A DNA stretch of 61,079 nt from Pseudomonas rhizophila (GCF_003033885.1 NZ_CP024081.1:4169427-4230505), one strand, 5' to 3'. Positions 9,331-18,358 are shown, numbered from the stretch's first letter. Notes: generated by a model not told the origin, from the sequence alone. Numbers and translations: made by a program.

Positions 9331-9758
9331 ACCGACCAGACCCAGATATTCAGCGTCCCGTCGGGACGTCGGTGCCCGATAACGATGCGTCAGTGATGGG
9401 GCTGTTAAAGCAATTGACCCATGAAGTCCCCTCGCTTTTTACCAAGGAGCTGGCACTGGCCAAGGCCGAATTCCAAGCGAGCCTGAACACTTTGAAAGCG
9501 GGTATCGCCGGGGTGGCCGGTGGCGCGATGGTGCTGCTGGCCGGTTTTATCATCTTGCTGATGGCGGTGGTCTATGGCTTGAGCACGATCATGCAGCCCT
9601 GGCTCGCGGCGTTGATCGTCGGCGCAGTGGTCATGATCATTGGTTTCATCATGGTGCAGTCGGGCAAGAAGCAATTCGAACCGTCCCACTTCAAGCCTGA
9701 GCGAACGCTCGATGCGTTGAACAAAGACCAGGAAGCCCTGCGGAGGAAAGTCTCATGA
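9327..9758 (+). CDS. YqjE / holin-superfamily inner-membrane protein
   Basis: A 143-residue protein with a cytoplasmic amphipathic N-terminal helix (LKQLTHEVPSLFTKELALAKAE) and two membrane helices (GIAGVAGGAMVLLAGFIILL and the stretch WLAALIVGAVVMIIGFIMV). This is the layout of YqjE and of phage-holin-like family members found in cell-envelope stress operons. The ATG overlaps the previous stop by four bases. It is not a phage gene in context: no lysis or structural genes are near. Confidence 0.85.
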   Translation: MNRPDPDIQRPVGTSVPDNDASVMGLLKQLTHEVPSLFTKELALAKAEFQASLNTLKAGIAGVAGGAMVLLAGFIILLMAVVYGLSTIMQPWLAALIVGAVVMIIGFIMVQSGKKQFEPSHFKPERTLDALNKDQEALRRKVS

Positions 9759-10555
9759 AGGATGAATTCAAAACCGAATCCCAGAAGAGCCCGGAAACCA
9801 TCGAGCGCGAGATCGACGAGCAACGGGCCCACATCAGCCATATCGTCGACGCCCTGGGCAGCAAGTTCACGCCGGGGCAGATGCTCGACCAGGCGCTGAC
9901 CCTGGCCAAAGGCAACGGGTCGCAGTTTTTTGGCAACCTGGGTACCACCGTGCGCAACAACCCAGTGCCCACCGTGCTGACCACCGTGGGGCTGTGCTGG
10001 CTGATGCTGGGTCAGAACCGTCCGCCACGGGTCGGTTATCGCGTCGGGCCGGACCAGGATGCCAGCGGCTGGAGCGAAGGGCTTGCCGGTGGCCTGGACA
10101 GTGCCAAGGAGCATCTGCACAGCACCACCGACTCGTTGCGCGACGGGTTTCATCATCTCAAGGACAAGGCTTCGCATCTGGCCGACGGTTTGGGCGCCAG
10201 CGCCAGCCATGCCCGGAGCAAAGCTCACGAGACGGGTGAGCGCGTGGCCCATGGCTCGCAGGACCTGGGTGATCAATTCAGCCGTCTGCTCAAGGAGCAA
10301 CCGTTGATGATGGCGGCCGCGGGAATCGCGCTGGGCGCCATGCTCGGCGCCGCACTGCCCAGTACTGCCACTGAGCAGCGGGTGATGGGCAAGACCAGCG
10401 CCGATCTGGCCGACAAGGCCAGGCAAGCGGCACGCGAGGGGTATGCAACGGTGCGCGATAGCGTGAGCAAGACCACCGAGCATCGTGACGAAACTTCACC
10501 GCGTGCTCAGGCGCGTTCCGGTACGGACCTGTCTGAGGGGCTGGGCACGTCTTAA
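9755..10555 (+). CDS. DUF3618-type membrane-associated protein
   Basis: A 266-residue protein. Its N-terminus (SPETIEREIDEQRAHISHIVDALGSKFTPGQMLDQ) is the DUF3618 motif, a short amphipathic helix often placed beside YqjE-like genes. There is a hydrophobic segment near residues 65-85 and a second near 180-205 (MMAAAGIALGAMLGAALP); between them lies an Ala/Ser/His-rich helical region. The four-base ATGA overlap with the gene before shows co-translation. The three genes probably build one envelope-associated complex; function is unknown. Confidence 0.82.
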   Translation: MKDEFKTESQKSPETIEREIDEQRAHISHIVDALGSKFTPGQMLDQALTLAKGNGSQFFGNLGTTVRNNPVPTVLTTVGLCWLMLGQNRPPRVGYRVGPDQDASGWSEGLAGGLDSAKEHLHSTTDSLRDGFHHLKDKASHLADGLGASASHARSKAHETGERVAHGSQDLGDQFSRLLKEQPLMMAAAGIALGAMLGAALPSTATEQRVMGKTSADLADKARQAAREGYATVRDSVSKTTEHRDETSPRAQARSGTDLSEGLGTS

Positions 10556-10681
10556 GTTGAACGCGGTCCACGGCGCAGGGCCGGCAACGCCTGCGCCGGG
10601 TGCCTGTCGAGCCTGACAGTAGCCAAAGTCCGGTGACCGGTATTTCATGGCTCCATCGTCAACGTTCCGGGGAGACTGCAC

Positions 10682-12088
10682 ATGAAGCACCGGGTCAGGT
10701 TTTCGGGCCATCTGATCTTCATCGGATTTGGCTCCATTACCCGGGCCACGCTGCCGCTGCTGTTGCGGCAGGATCACGTCCCGGTCAATCAGATCACGGT
10801 CATTGCGCCCGTGATCGAGAAAAATATCTGGTTCAAGGAGCGGGGCATTTGCTTTGTCCGCAAAGCGCTGACTGAACACACCTTCACGCAGACCCTGGAC
10901 CGCTTCATCAAACCTGGCGACTTCATCGTCAACCTGTCGGTGGAAGTCAGTTCGCTGGCCCTGATGACTTATGCCTTCGGCAAGGGCGCGCTGTACCTGG
11001 ATACCTGCATTGAGCCTTGGGCCGGCGGCTACGATGACCCTTCATTGGATTTATCGCATCGCACCAATTACGCGTTGCGCTACCAGATGCTGGGCCTGCG
11101 CAAAAAACTGGGCCATGGCCCGACCGCCGTCGTGGCCCATGGCGCCAACCCCGGTTTGATCACTCATCTGCTCAAGGCTGGCCTGGTGGAACTGGCCGTG
11201 CAATTGAACCATCGCTTGCCACAGAACCGCGAAGGCGTGGACTGGGCCAGGCTGTGCATGGAGACCGGCATCAAGGTGATTCATTTTGCCGAGCGCGACA
11301 CTCAGCGCTCCAGCCGCCTCAAGCAGGACGATGAGTTCGTCAATACGTGGTCGGTGGAAGGCTTGATCAGCGAGGGCCACCAACCGGCCGAGTTGGGCTG
11401 GGGCACCCACGAGCGCACCTGGCCAACGTCTGCCAGGCGCCACCGCTTCGGCAGTCGCAATGCCATCTACCTCGAGCGCCCGAGCGCCACTGTGCCGGTC
11501 AAGACCTGGACACCGTTGGGCGGGCCGTGCCTGGGGCTGATGATCACCCATCACGAAACCGCCTCTACAGCGGATCTGCTAACACTCAAGGACCAGCAGA
11601 AACTGATCTATCGCCCCACACTGCATTACGCCTATCACCCGTGCAACGATGCTTTGCTGTCGATCCATGAGTTGATCGGTCGAGACTGGCAGAGCCAACA
11701 GCAGCAACGCATTCTCAACGGTGAAATCGACAGCATCGGAGCCGATGCGCTGGGCGTCTTGCTGATGGGGCATGAACTCAATGCCTACTGGTTCGGCTCG
11801 GTATTGACCATCGATGAAGCCCGGGCGCTCTTGCCCTTCAACAATGCCACCAGTTTGCAAGTGGCGGCGGGGGTTTTGTCGGGGATTGTCTGGGCGGTGG
11901 AAAACCCGGATCGCGGCATCGTCGAGCCAGAGCACATGGACTACGAACGTGTGCTGGAAGTGGCCAGGCCTTACCTCGGTACCTTGGTGGGCAAGCAGAC
12001 CGACTGGAGACCGACCGGCGCGGTGCACACGTGTTCCCTGGACGGGGCGGCGGATGATTGGCAGTTCGAGCATTTCACGCGGTTTTGA
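10682..12088 (+). CDS. hss: Homospermidine synthase
   Basis: A 468-residue enzyme of the saccharopine-dehydrogenase fold that joins two putrescine (or putrescine and spermidine) aminobutyl units with NAD+ as a recycled cofactor to give sym-homospermidine. A Rossmann motif is at the N-terminus (IFIGFGSITRATLPLL), followed by the conserved LDTCIEPW and VAHGANPGLITHLLK stretches; the length is full for the family. GGGGAG lies nine bases before the start. It is a single gene. Homospermidine in a pseudomonad is less common than putrescine and spermidine. Confidence 0.92.
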   Translation: MKHRVRFSGHLIFIGFGSITRATLPLLLRQDHVPVNQITVIAPVIEKNIWFKERGICFVRKALTEHTFTQTLDRFIKPGDFIVNLSVEVSSLALMTYAFGKGALYLDTCIEPWAGGYDDPSLDLSHRTNYALRYQMLGLRKKLGHGPTAVVAHGANPGLITHLLKAGLVELAVQLNHRLPQNREGVDWARLCMETGIKVIHFAERDTQRSSRLKQDDEFVNTWSVEGLISEGHQPAELGWGTHERTWPTSARRHRFGSRNAIYLERPSATVPVKTWTPLGGPCLGLMITHHETASTADLLTLKDQQKLIYRPTLHYAYHPCNDALLSIHELIGRDWQSQQQQRILNGEIDSIGADALGVLLMGHELNAYWFGSVLTIDEARALLPFNNATSLQVAAGVLSGIVWAVENPDRGIVEPEHMDYERVLEVARPYLGTLVGKQTDWRPTGAVHTCSLDGAADDWQFEHFTRF

Positions 12089-12094
12089 GCCGCC

Positions 12095-12117
12095 ATCGCG
12101 AGCAGGCTCGCTCCCAC
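12095..12117. repeat. REP element (single)
   Basis: One REP copy, in the ATCGCGAGCAGGCTCGCTCC orientation, seven bases after the hss stop. No inverted partner follows within 100 bp. Confidence 0.85.
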
Positions 12118-12204
12118 ATGGGTTGTGTGTATTCCTTCTAAGCCCGTGTTCCTCGCGACCTATACTCAACCCCGTGGATGACTTGACCTCGGGATGGCGC
12201 AATC

Positions 12205-13224
12205 GTGCTGCGTTCACTGATGCTGGCCGTTTTGTTGGTTCTGGCGGGGTGCGCCACGTCGCCGCGCGAGCAGCAGGTCGCCACCGTGGCGGTTTCCCAG
12301 GATACCTGGCGGCAGGTTGACCGGCAGATCGTCGCCGCGTCGAAAAGCGCTATCGAACAGGCCGGGCTCTACGCTCGTGGTTCGATGGAGCATTGGCGCC
12401 GGCTCGTGTATGAACGGACCGAGATTCAATTCATCCCCTGGTTCAGCAGCTACTGGACCCAGGAATGGCTGGCGGTGAAGGTCAGTTGGTATGCCGCCAG
12501 TGCCGAAGGCGAAGAGGACTCCGCGGCCAGACGTCTGGCCGTTTACCTGCAAGAGCAGTACCGCGAGCAGGTGCTGGCACCTGTGGCGGTGGAAATCGAC
12601 CCCGAGGCGATCAGGGCCAACGCGACGGGCTACTACGTGCGCCTGCTCAATCAACAGGTCCAAGTGATTGCCCGCCAGCACCGAATCCCGCCGGAGCTGA
12701 TGAGTCGGCGCCTGCACGGCATTCCTGCCATCAGCCTGGGGCCGCCAGCGGCGCGTAACGCTTCGTTGTATGAGATGGCGCATACCGAGCCCCTCAATAC
12801 ATTGCCGGCGTACGCCGCGCTGATCGACCACGTCAACAAAGCCGCTGTGACAGGTTCGGGGCCATCGGATGCGGTGATCGCCACGGTGGCACAACGCACC
12901 AGTGAAAAAATCGAAGCGCAATTTGCCACGCGAGGTGCGGCCGGGGCGGCGGCGGCCGTGGCCGGGAAAGCGGCGGGGGCGTTGATCTCAGTTGGCGTGG
13001 CGGGGATTCGCGCGATCATTCATGAGGGCGAGCGTCCGGAAATGGAGACTCAAATCCGCAAGAGCCTCAGCGCAGCGTTCGACGAAGCCTGGTTCCAGTC
13101 GCTCAAGCATCCCCTCAGCGGGGTGATGGCACCGGTGTACTACCTGGCCGAGGAAATCGAAGGCAGCCTGGTGGCGGCGGACCTGGCCAATCGCGCGGTG
13201 GAGTTGCCAGCCATCAAACCGTGA
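12205..13224 (+). CDS. Lipoprotein, unknown function
   Basis: A 339-residue protein with a clean lipobox (LVLAGC, Cys16), so it should be lipid-anchored at the outer membrane or in the periplasm. The body is helical, with a Trp/Tyr-rich stretch at 65-90 and an Ala/Gly-rich hydrophobic segment near residues 245-270 (AAAAVAGKAAGALISVGVAGI) that could insert into a membrane. GTG 12205 is used; ATG 12220 would also leave a shorter signal peptide. It stands alone between hss and a convergent small gene. I do not recognise the family. Confidence 0.8.
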   Translation: MLRSLMLAVLLVLAGCATSPREQQVATVAVSQDTWRQVDRQIVAASKSAIEQAGLYARGSMEHWRRLVYERTEIQFIPWFSSYWTQEWLAVKVSWYAASAEGEEDSAARRLAVYLQEQYREQVLAPVAVEIDPEAIRANATGYYVRLLNQQVQVIARQHRIPPELMSRRLHGIPAISLGPPAARNASLYEMAHTEPLNTLPAYAALIDHVNKAAVTGSGPSDAVIATVAQRTSEKIEAQFATRGAAGAAAAVAGKAAGALISVGVAGIRAIIHEGERPEMETQIRKSLSAAFDEAWFQSLKHPLSGVMAPVYYLAEEIEGSLVAADLANRAVELPAIKP

Positions 13225-13232
13225 CGGACGGT

Positions 13233-13427
13233 TCATTCTGCCCCGAGGGTGACGCGGCAACCCTTGCGATGACGGATCTGTTCGTCCGAGGGCCGCTCCT
13301 TGATGAATTCGAAGCGCGGCTCTCCTTCGCTGTAGATCACCAGCCAGCCCCATTCCAGCTCACTTTCATCTTGACCGGGTCTGGGGGGCGAGGCCCACCA
13401 GGGTTCCTTCTGCATGATCTGTCGCAT
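13233..13427 (-). CDS. Small conserved protein, unknown function
   Basis: A 64-residue protein starting MRQIMQKEPWW. GGAGA lies eight bases before ATG 13427, which decides against two upstream ATGs. The sequence is Trp-rich at the N-terminus (EPWWASPPRPGQDESELEWGW) and basic at the C-terminus. There is no signal or membrane segment. The stop lies nine bases from the stop of the lipoprotein gene on the other strand. No family is recognised. Confidence 0.7.
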   Translation of the reverse strand: MRQIMQKEPWWASPPRPGQDESELEWGWLVIYSEGEPRFEFIKERPSDEQIRHRKGCRVTLGAE

Positions 13428-13507
13428 CGATGTCTCCTGCCGATTGATCCCTTCAACTATAGACCGCTCGATTGGATGACAAGCGCCCATGAAATCTCTT
13501 GAATTCT

Positions 13508-13592
13508 GTGGGAGCAAGGCTTGCCCGCGAAGCAGGCGATTCGGTTACAGACAGACCGCGTGAGCTTGATCGCGAGCAAGCTTTGCTCCCAC
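13508..13592. repeat. Degenerate REPIN
   Basis: A REP pair with drifted arms (GTGGGAGCAAGGCTTGCCCGCGA and CGCGAGCAAGCTTTGCTCCCAC). It belongs to a variant of the main REP class of this window. Confidence 0.75.
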
Positions 13593-13706
13593 GGATCGCC
13601 TCGCAACAGATGTTGCTGGTCTATTGAGTGTGCTCTGATCGCACCCATCAGCGTCTAGCGTCTGTATCCCCGCACTCGAACGGGGAATGATTGGACCCAT
13701 GCGCAT

Positions 13707-14615
13707 ATGCAAGCATTGTTGAACGAGATCCTCGATGCGGTTCGCCCCCTGATCGGTCAGGGCAAGGTGGCCGACTACATTCCCGCCCTTGGCACCGTTG
13801 CGGCCAACCAGTTGGGCATTGCCGTCTACGGCAACGATGGCGAAATGTATTGCTCAGGTGACGCTGAAACGCCGTTTTCGGTGCAGAGTATTTCCAAGGT
13901 TTTCAGCCTGGTGCAGGCCATCGGCCATTCCGGCGAGGCAATCTGGGAGCGTTTGGGCCATGAGCCCTCCGGCCAGCCCTTCAATTCTCTGGTGCAGCTG
14001 GAATTTGAACGCGGTCGGCCGCGCAACCCGTTCATCAACGCCGGCGCCTTGGTGATCTGCGACATCAATCAGTCGCGTTTTGCCGCGCCAGCGCTTTCGA
14101 TGCGTGATTTCGTACGGCGCCTGTCGGGCAATCCACAAGTCATGGTGGACGGCAAGGTCGCTGAGTCGGAATACCAGCACCGCGCCCGCAATGCGGCGAT
14201 GGCCTACCTGATGCAGTCCTTCGGTAATTTTCATAACGACGTGGAAGCGGTGCTGCGCAGCTATTTCAGTCACTGCGCGTTGCGCATGAGCTGCATCGAT
14301 CTGGCCCGGGCGTTCTGCTTCCTGGCCAACGACGGCTTCTGCAAGCACAGTGGCGAACAGATCCTGAGCGCCCGCCAGACCCAGCAGGTCAACTCCATCA
14401 TGGCCACCAGCGGGCTGTACGATGAAGCCGGCAATTTTGCCTATCGCGTTGGCCTGCCGGGCAAGAGCGGGGTGGGCGGCGGGATTGTTGCCGTGGTGCC
14501 GGGGCGTTTCACGGTGTGCGTCTGGTCGCCGGAACTCAATGTCGCGGGCAATTCCCTAGCAGGCATGGCGGCGCTGGAATTGCTCAGCCAACGAATCGGC
14601 TGGTCGGTGTTCTAA
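13707..14615 (+). CDS. glsB: Glutaminase
   Basis: A 302-residue serine-dependent glutaminase that hydrolyses L-glutamine to glutamate and ammonia. The nucleophile Ser61 and Lys64 form the SxxK motif in [20 protein letters not shown] and the C-terminal [15 protein letters not shown] are family signatures. Length fits the GlsB/YneH type. The ATG at 13707 gives the usual N-terminus ([12 protein letters not shown]). A strong bidirectional terminator follows at once, so it is a single-gene unit. Confidence 0.95.
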   Translation: MQALLNEILDAVRPLIGQGKVADYIPALGTVAANQLGIAVYGNDGEMYCSGDAETPFSVQSISKVFSLVQAIGHSGEAIWERLGHEPSGQPFNSLVQLEFERGRPRNPFINAGALVICDINQSRFAAPALSMRDFVRRLSGNPQVMVDGKVAESEYQHRARNAAMAYLMQSFGNFHNDVEAVLRSYFSHCALRMSCIDLARAFCFLANDGFCKHSGEQILSARQTQQVNSIMATSGLYDEAGNFAYRVGLPGKSGVGGGIVAVVPGRFTVCVWSPELNVAGNSLAGMAALELLSQRIGWSVF

Positions 14616-14627
14616 CGCCCAAAAAAA

Positions 14628-14664
14628 GGGCCCGTTCCAATCAGGAACGGGCCCTTTGTTTTAA
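14628..14664. terminator. Bidirectional terminator between glsB and the 109-aa gene
   Basis: GGGCCCGTTCC, a loop of AATCA, and the complement, flanked by A7 on the left and a T-rich run on the right. It can end transcripts from both convergent genes. Confidence 0.9.
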
Positions 14665-14670
14665 GCGCGA

Positions 14671-15000
14671 TCAGCAGAGGCGGTCGATGACCCGAACTTC
14701 AGAGGTGTTCTGCATCGACTGCCACGCCTGGGTCAGCGTTTGCAGCACGCGACCCATGAAGTCTTTGTCGGCCGCGGCCTTCTTGCCGACGTAGCCCTGG
14801 CCACGACGGTACATCTTCAACCGGGCACACAGGTCCTGCTGATTCTTCTCGAATTCGTCTTCCTGGGTGAACGGCGACAGGCAGTCCATATGGACCTGGC
14901 CATTCTTGCTGATCCACAGGATATGGCTGTCCAGGGTGTCTTTGTGTGCTGCGAACATGCGAGCCAGTTCATCAATAGATGGTTGATTATTCAGATTCAT
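14671..15000 (-). CDS. Small conserved protein, unknown function
   Basis: A 109-residue soluble protein (MNLNNQPSIDELARMFAAHKDTLDSHI...). AAGGGG before ATG 15000 decides the start; the open frame reaches 49 codons further upstream without support. It has three cysteines or fewer, no membrane segment, and a helical C-terminal half (FMGRVLQTLTQAWQSMQ). It is convergent with glsB. It resembles uncharacterised Pseudomonas-wide proteins; no function is suggested. Confidence 0.8.
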   Translation of the reverse strand: MNLNNQPSIDELARMFAAHKDTLDSHILWISKNGQVHMDCLSPFTQEDEFEKNQQDLCARLKMYRRGQGYVGKKAAADKDFMGRVLQTLTQAWQSMQNTSEVRVIDRLC

Positions 15001-15535
15001 GTGTAAGCCCCTTGACCATTTGGTTGATCTGTCTGGTGGTTCGCAAAAACTTCGCTTCTTTCGGTAAGTGCCTGTCCAGTGCTGCATGGCTAGCACCGAA
15101 ACCAGGCCGTCAGCACCCGGCCGTCTGACTTCGACGGGGTCGTGCATCGGTTGTGTAGTGTTATCGAAGGGCTGCTACGCAAATGCGCTACAACGAAGAG
15201 AAACAGCGAAGAACCTTCAGGCATTGTCAACTTTCGAGGGTCGACCACGCGCGTCATGAGGATCGTCGCCGACGTTTCTCGTCCTTGTCACCGGACGGTC
15301 ATGCCAGGTCAGCACCTTCAATCTGCCTTGTGGGCAGTCCCTTATCCAAAAAACAGCTCGGCGGTCAGACGAGCTTGCTCAAGCATTTACCTGTACTCCC
15401 GATCGGGGAGACGTCTGCATCATGCAAGGCCAAATCGGAGGCGTCAACGGTTTTGTAGTGATTATTTTTGGTCACTACATATTGTCGGACAAAATGGTTT
15501 TGTTATGAAAATTCTGGATCAGGGCAGATATCCCT
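15001..15535. other. Long intergenic region with an inverted repeat
   Basis: 535 bp without a supported gene. A perfect 8-bp inverted repeat (TGTAGTGA, ten-base AT-rich spacer, TCACTACA) lies at 15454-15479 and looks like a repressor site or small hairpin. A 28-codon hydrophobic frame (15422-15508, MQGQIGGVNGFVVIIFG...) overlaps it, with only GGGAGA at poor spacing. The first 200 bp carry the promoter of the minus-strand 109-residue gene. Confidence 0.5.
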
Positions 15536-15623
15536 GTGGGAGCGAGCCTGCTCGCGATGGCGGTGTATCAGTCGGTATCCATGGTGACTAACATAACGCT
15601 ATCGCGAGCAGGCTCGCTCCCAC
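15536..15623. repeat. REPIN
   Basis: A full REP pair, GTGGGAGCGAGCCTGCTCGC first and inverted copy second, just beyond the topB stop. Confidence 0.9.
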
Positions 15624-15649
15624 AGGGCGACGCGTCGAACATGTATTTA

Positions 15650-17596
15650 TCAGGTCGTCTTGGCTTTGCTCGCCTTGCGAGGTGTACCGCTGGCCTTGCG
15701 CTTGGCCGGCTTGCGTTTGCTTTTCCATGGGGTGGCCCCACGGCCGGCAGGGCTGGCCGGGCCGTTGATGGTCAGGCTCATGCCCTGGCAGCGGGCGATG
15801 TGTTTGCTCATCCAGGCGGCCTGGCGGGTCACGAACTCTTCCAGGCTCATCTCTCCGCTTTGCACCATGTCCAGCGCCTGCTCCCAGATGGCGGTAGTGC
15901 CTGGATCGGCGATGGCGCGGGGCACCGCATCGATCAGGCTGAAGGCCGCCGGTGTGGCGGACAGGGCCTTGCCGTTTTTCACCAGGTAACCCCGGTCGAG
16001 CAGGCCCTGGATGATCGAGGCCCGGGTCGCTTCGGTGCCGATGCCGGTGGTGTCCTTGAGCTTTTGCTTGAGCAGCGGATCCTCCACCAGCCGGGCAACG
16101 TTCTTCATCGCCTTGATCAGGTCGCCCTCGGTGAACGGTTTGGGGGGCTGGGTCCACAGGTCCTTGAGTTTGACCTCGTCCACGGCGCAGTCGCGACCTT
16201 CGACCAGGGCCGGCAAGGTTTGTGGTACCGGTGCTTCACGGCCTCGTGCCGGAGCCAGCGCTTCGGGCAGGGCGCGTTTCCAGCCGGGTTCGACGATTTG
16301 CTTGCCAACGGCCCGCAATGCCTGGGCGGCGCAGTCGAAGTCGGCCTGGGTCCGGTCGTATTCGTGGGTGGGCAGGAACTGCGCCAGATACCGCGCCCGT
16401 ATCAGCGTATAGACGGCCCGCTGCTTGCCGGCGAGCTTGTCGAGGTTCTTCGCCGCAGCGGTAGGGATGATGCCGTGGTGGGCGCTGACCTTGGCGTCGT
16501 TCCAGGCCCGGGATTTGCGTTGGGGCTGCAAGTGCTCGCGCAGCGGCGCCAGACCCGGGTCGGCCTGGGCGAGGGCGGCGAGGATGGCCGCAGCTTCGCT
16601 GTGCTGGCTCAAAGGCAGGAAACCGCAATCGCTGCGCGGATAGGTAATGAGCTTGTAGGTCTCATAGAGCGACTGGGCAATGTCCAGGGTTTCCTGGGCG
16701 CCGAGGCCGAGTTTCTTCGAGCAGACTTCCTGCAGGGTGCCCAGGTCGAACGGCAACGGCGCCGCTTCGCGCAAGCGCTCGGTGCGCACTTTCATCACCC
16801 GGGCGGTGGCAGCGTTGCCCATGGCTTGGGCGGCGTCCTGGGCGAGGGCCTGGTTCAAACAACGTTCCTGATCGTCGCAGGCATCCGGGTCGGCGCGCCA
16901 CTGGGCGGTGAACACAGTGCCGTCGTGGCGCAGTTGCACGTCGATGGCCCAATAGGCGACCGGTACGAAATCCGCGATGCTGCGGTCGCGATCCACCACC
17001 AGGCGCAGGGTGGGGGTCTGCACGCGGCCCACCGGCAGCACGCCCTGATAACCGGACTGACGCCCCAGCAGCGTGAACAGGCGGCTCATGTTCATGCCGA
17101 TCAGCCAGTCGGCCCGGGAGCGGCCGAGGGCCGAATGGTAGAGGTTGAAGGTTTCGGCGCCCGGCTTGAGTGCGGCCAGGGCCTTGCGGATCGACGCTTC
17201 GTCCAGGGCCGACAGCCACAGACGCTGGATCGGTCCACGGTAGCGGCAATGCTCCACCAGTTCCCGGGCAATCATTTCGCCTTCACGGTCGGCGTCGGTG
17301 GCGATGACCAGCGTCTTGGCTTCCCCCAACAGGCGCTTGACCGCCTTGTACTGGCCCGCGGTTTTCGGCTTGACCGTCATTTTCCACTGCGTCGGCACGA
17401 TAGGCAGGTCTGCCAGTACCCAGCGCTTGTAGCGGGCATCGTAGGCGTCGGGCGGGGCGGTCTCCAGCAGATGGCCGATGCACCAGGTGACTGTGATGTT
17501 CGCGCCCAGCCAGCAACCGTCACCGCGGCGCGTGGCACCAAGCACGGCAGCGATGTCTTTGGCCTGGGACGGTTTTTCACACAGGTACAGCTGCAT
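15650..17596 (-). CDS. topB: DNA topoisomerase III
   Basis: A 648-residue type IA topoisomerase that resolves single-stranded crossings and recombination intermediates. The Toprim metal site is DADREGE at 101-107, and the catalytic tyrosine is Tyr319 in ITYPRSD. The GMNMSRLFT and PVGRVQTPTL stretches are family signatures. The C-terminal tail is Lys/Arg-rich without the zinc fingers of TopA. A perfect palindrome that matches the LexA box lies about 70 bp upstream, so damage induction is possible. No partner helicase gene is adjacent. Confidence 0.96.
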   Translation of the reverse strand: MQLYLCEKPSQAKDIAAVLGATRRGDGCWLGANITVTWCIGHLLETAPPDAYDARYKRWVLADLPIVPTQWKMTVKPKTAGQYKAVKRLLGEAKTLVIATDADREGEMIARELVEHCRYRGPIQRLWLSALDEASIRKALAALKPGAETFNLYHSALGRSRADWLIGMNMSRLFTLLGRQSGYQGVLPVGRVQTPTLRLVVDRDRSIADFVPVAYWAIDVQLRHDGTVFTAQWRADPDACDDQERCLNQALAQDAAQAMGNAATARVMKVRTERLREAAPLPFDLGTLQEVCSKKLGLGAQETLDIAQSLYETYKLITYPRSDCGFLPLSQHSEAAAILAALAQADPGLAPLREHLQPQRKSRAWNDAKVSAHHGIIPTAAAKNLDKLAGKQRAVYTLIRARYLAQFLPTHEYDRTQADFDCAAQALRAVGKQIVEPGWKRALPEALAPARGREAPVPQTLPALVEGRDCAVDEVKLKDLWTQPPKPFTEGDLIKAMKNVARLVEDPLLKQKLKDTTGIGTEATRASIIQGLLDRGYLVKNGKALSATPAAFSLIDAVPRAIADPGTTAIWEQALDMVQSGEMSLEEFVTRQAAWMSKHIARCQGMSLTINGPASPAGRGATPWKSKRKPAKRKASGTPRKASKAKTT

Positions 17597-17662
17597 AGCG
17601 CCCTTTTCCTAAGCAGATTTCATGGGGCTGTAGCATGGTCATGGATGGGCGTCGGAGCAAGT

Positions 17663-17688
17663 TTTATCTGTATGGATATACAGATAAA
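17663..17688. promoter_or_regulatory. LexA-box palindrome (SOS operator candidate)
   Basis: The core CTGTATGGATATACAG fits CTGT-N8-ACAG, and the palindrome extends to perfect 11-bp arms around GGAT. It lies 72 bp upstream of topB (minus) and about 150 bp upstream of the response regulator (plus). Topoisomerase III is the likelier target by distance. Confidence 0.7.
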
Positions 17689-17837
17689 GCGTTGCGATGC
17701 GTTGCTCCAGGGCGGTTATCGCAACGTTTGGCGGTGTATTTGCACGCAGAATGAATTTCTCGCAAGGGCATCGCTCATAACTTGCAGAGCGGTTGAAACC
17801 GCAAAGAACGTTTATGGGGTCAAGGAGAGTCACTTAC

Positions 17838-18245
17838 ATGAATTCGATGCCAAAGGGCAACGGACAGGCGGCCGCGCGTTTGATTCTCGTCGTTGAAGAT
17901 GATCAGACCATTCTGGAGTTCCTCTGTGAGATCCTGCAAGACGAGGGCTTTGCCGTGGAGCCCCGGGAAAGCGCCGACGCGGCGCTGGAATTCCTCAAGC
18001 AGAGCGCTGACGATGTGGACTTGTTACTCACCGATATCACCATGCCCGGCAAACTGAACGGCGCGGACCTGGCCAATTTGACCGGCGACCGGTGGCCACA
18101 GATACCCTTGTTGATCATGTCCGGTTTCGAAACCCCGGAAAGCGCCGGGATCAAGCATCATGCCTCGTTCATCGCTAAGCCCTGGGCGCTGGGGCAGATG
18201 CTGGATCTGGTGGAGAGCACGGTGAAAAATCACTCTGTGCATTGA
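17838..18245 (+). CDS. Single-domain response regulator
   Basis: A 135-residue CheY-like receiver with no output domain. The acid pair is at Glu20-Asp21-Asp22, the phospho-acceptor is Asp66 (LLLTDITMPG), and the conserved lysine is in FIAKPWA. It starts at ATG 17838 behind AAGGAGAG. No kinase gene is adjacent; the hybrid kinase at 38.4 kb has a receiver of similar type (TDVVMPG, LSKPYG), so a shared phosphorelay is conceivable. It probably acts by protein contact. Confidence 0.9.
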   Translation: MNSMPKGNGQAAARLILVVEDDQTILEFLCEILQDEGFAVEPRESADAALEFLKQSADDVDLLLTDITMPGKLNGADLANLTGDRWPQIPLLIMSGFETPESAGIKHHASFIAKPWALGQMLDLVESTVKNHSVH

Positions 18246-18317
18246 GCAATGCCAAGAGGGTGAGGTGGCAGGCCTGGGACTGTGCATGTTTGGGTTGCAA
18301 GCGGCGATGCGCTCCAT

Positions 18318-18336
18318 GACAATGCGAGTCATTATC
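18318..18336. promoter_or_regulatory. Fur-box candidate upstream of the ECF sigma gene
   Basis: GACAATGCGAGTCATTATC agrees with the 19-bp Fur consensus GATAATGATAATCATTATC at about 15 positions and lies 23 bp before the sigma-factor start. This would place the sigma/anti-sigma pair under iron repression, as in fecIR-type systems. Confidence 0.65.
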
Positions 18337-18358
18337 AGTCGCGAATTATTCCATTGCC

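Noticed and set aside
9327..9758. Holin-like protein suggested prophage remains.
   Set aside because: The gene is the YqjE-type middle member of an envelope operon; no phage structural, lysis or integrase gene is present.
15536..17896. 786-codon plus-strand frame opposite topB.
   Set aside because: Shadow of topB, which has intact Toprim and catalytic Tyr motifs.
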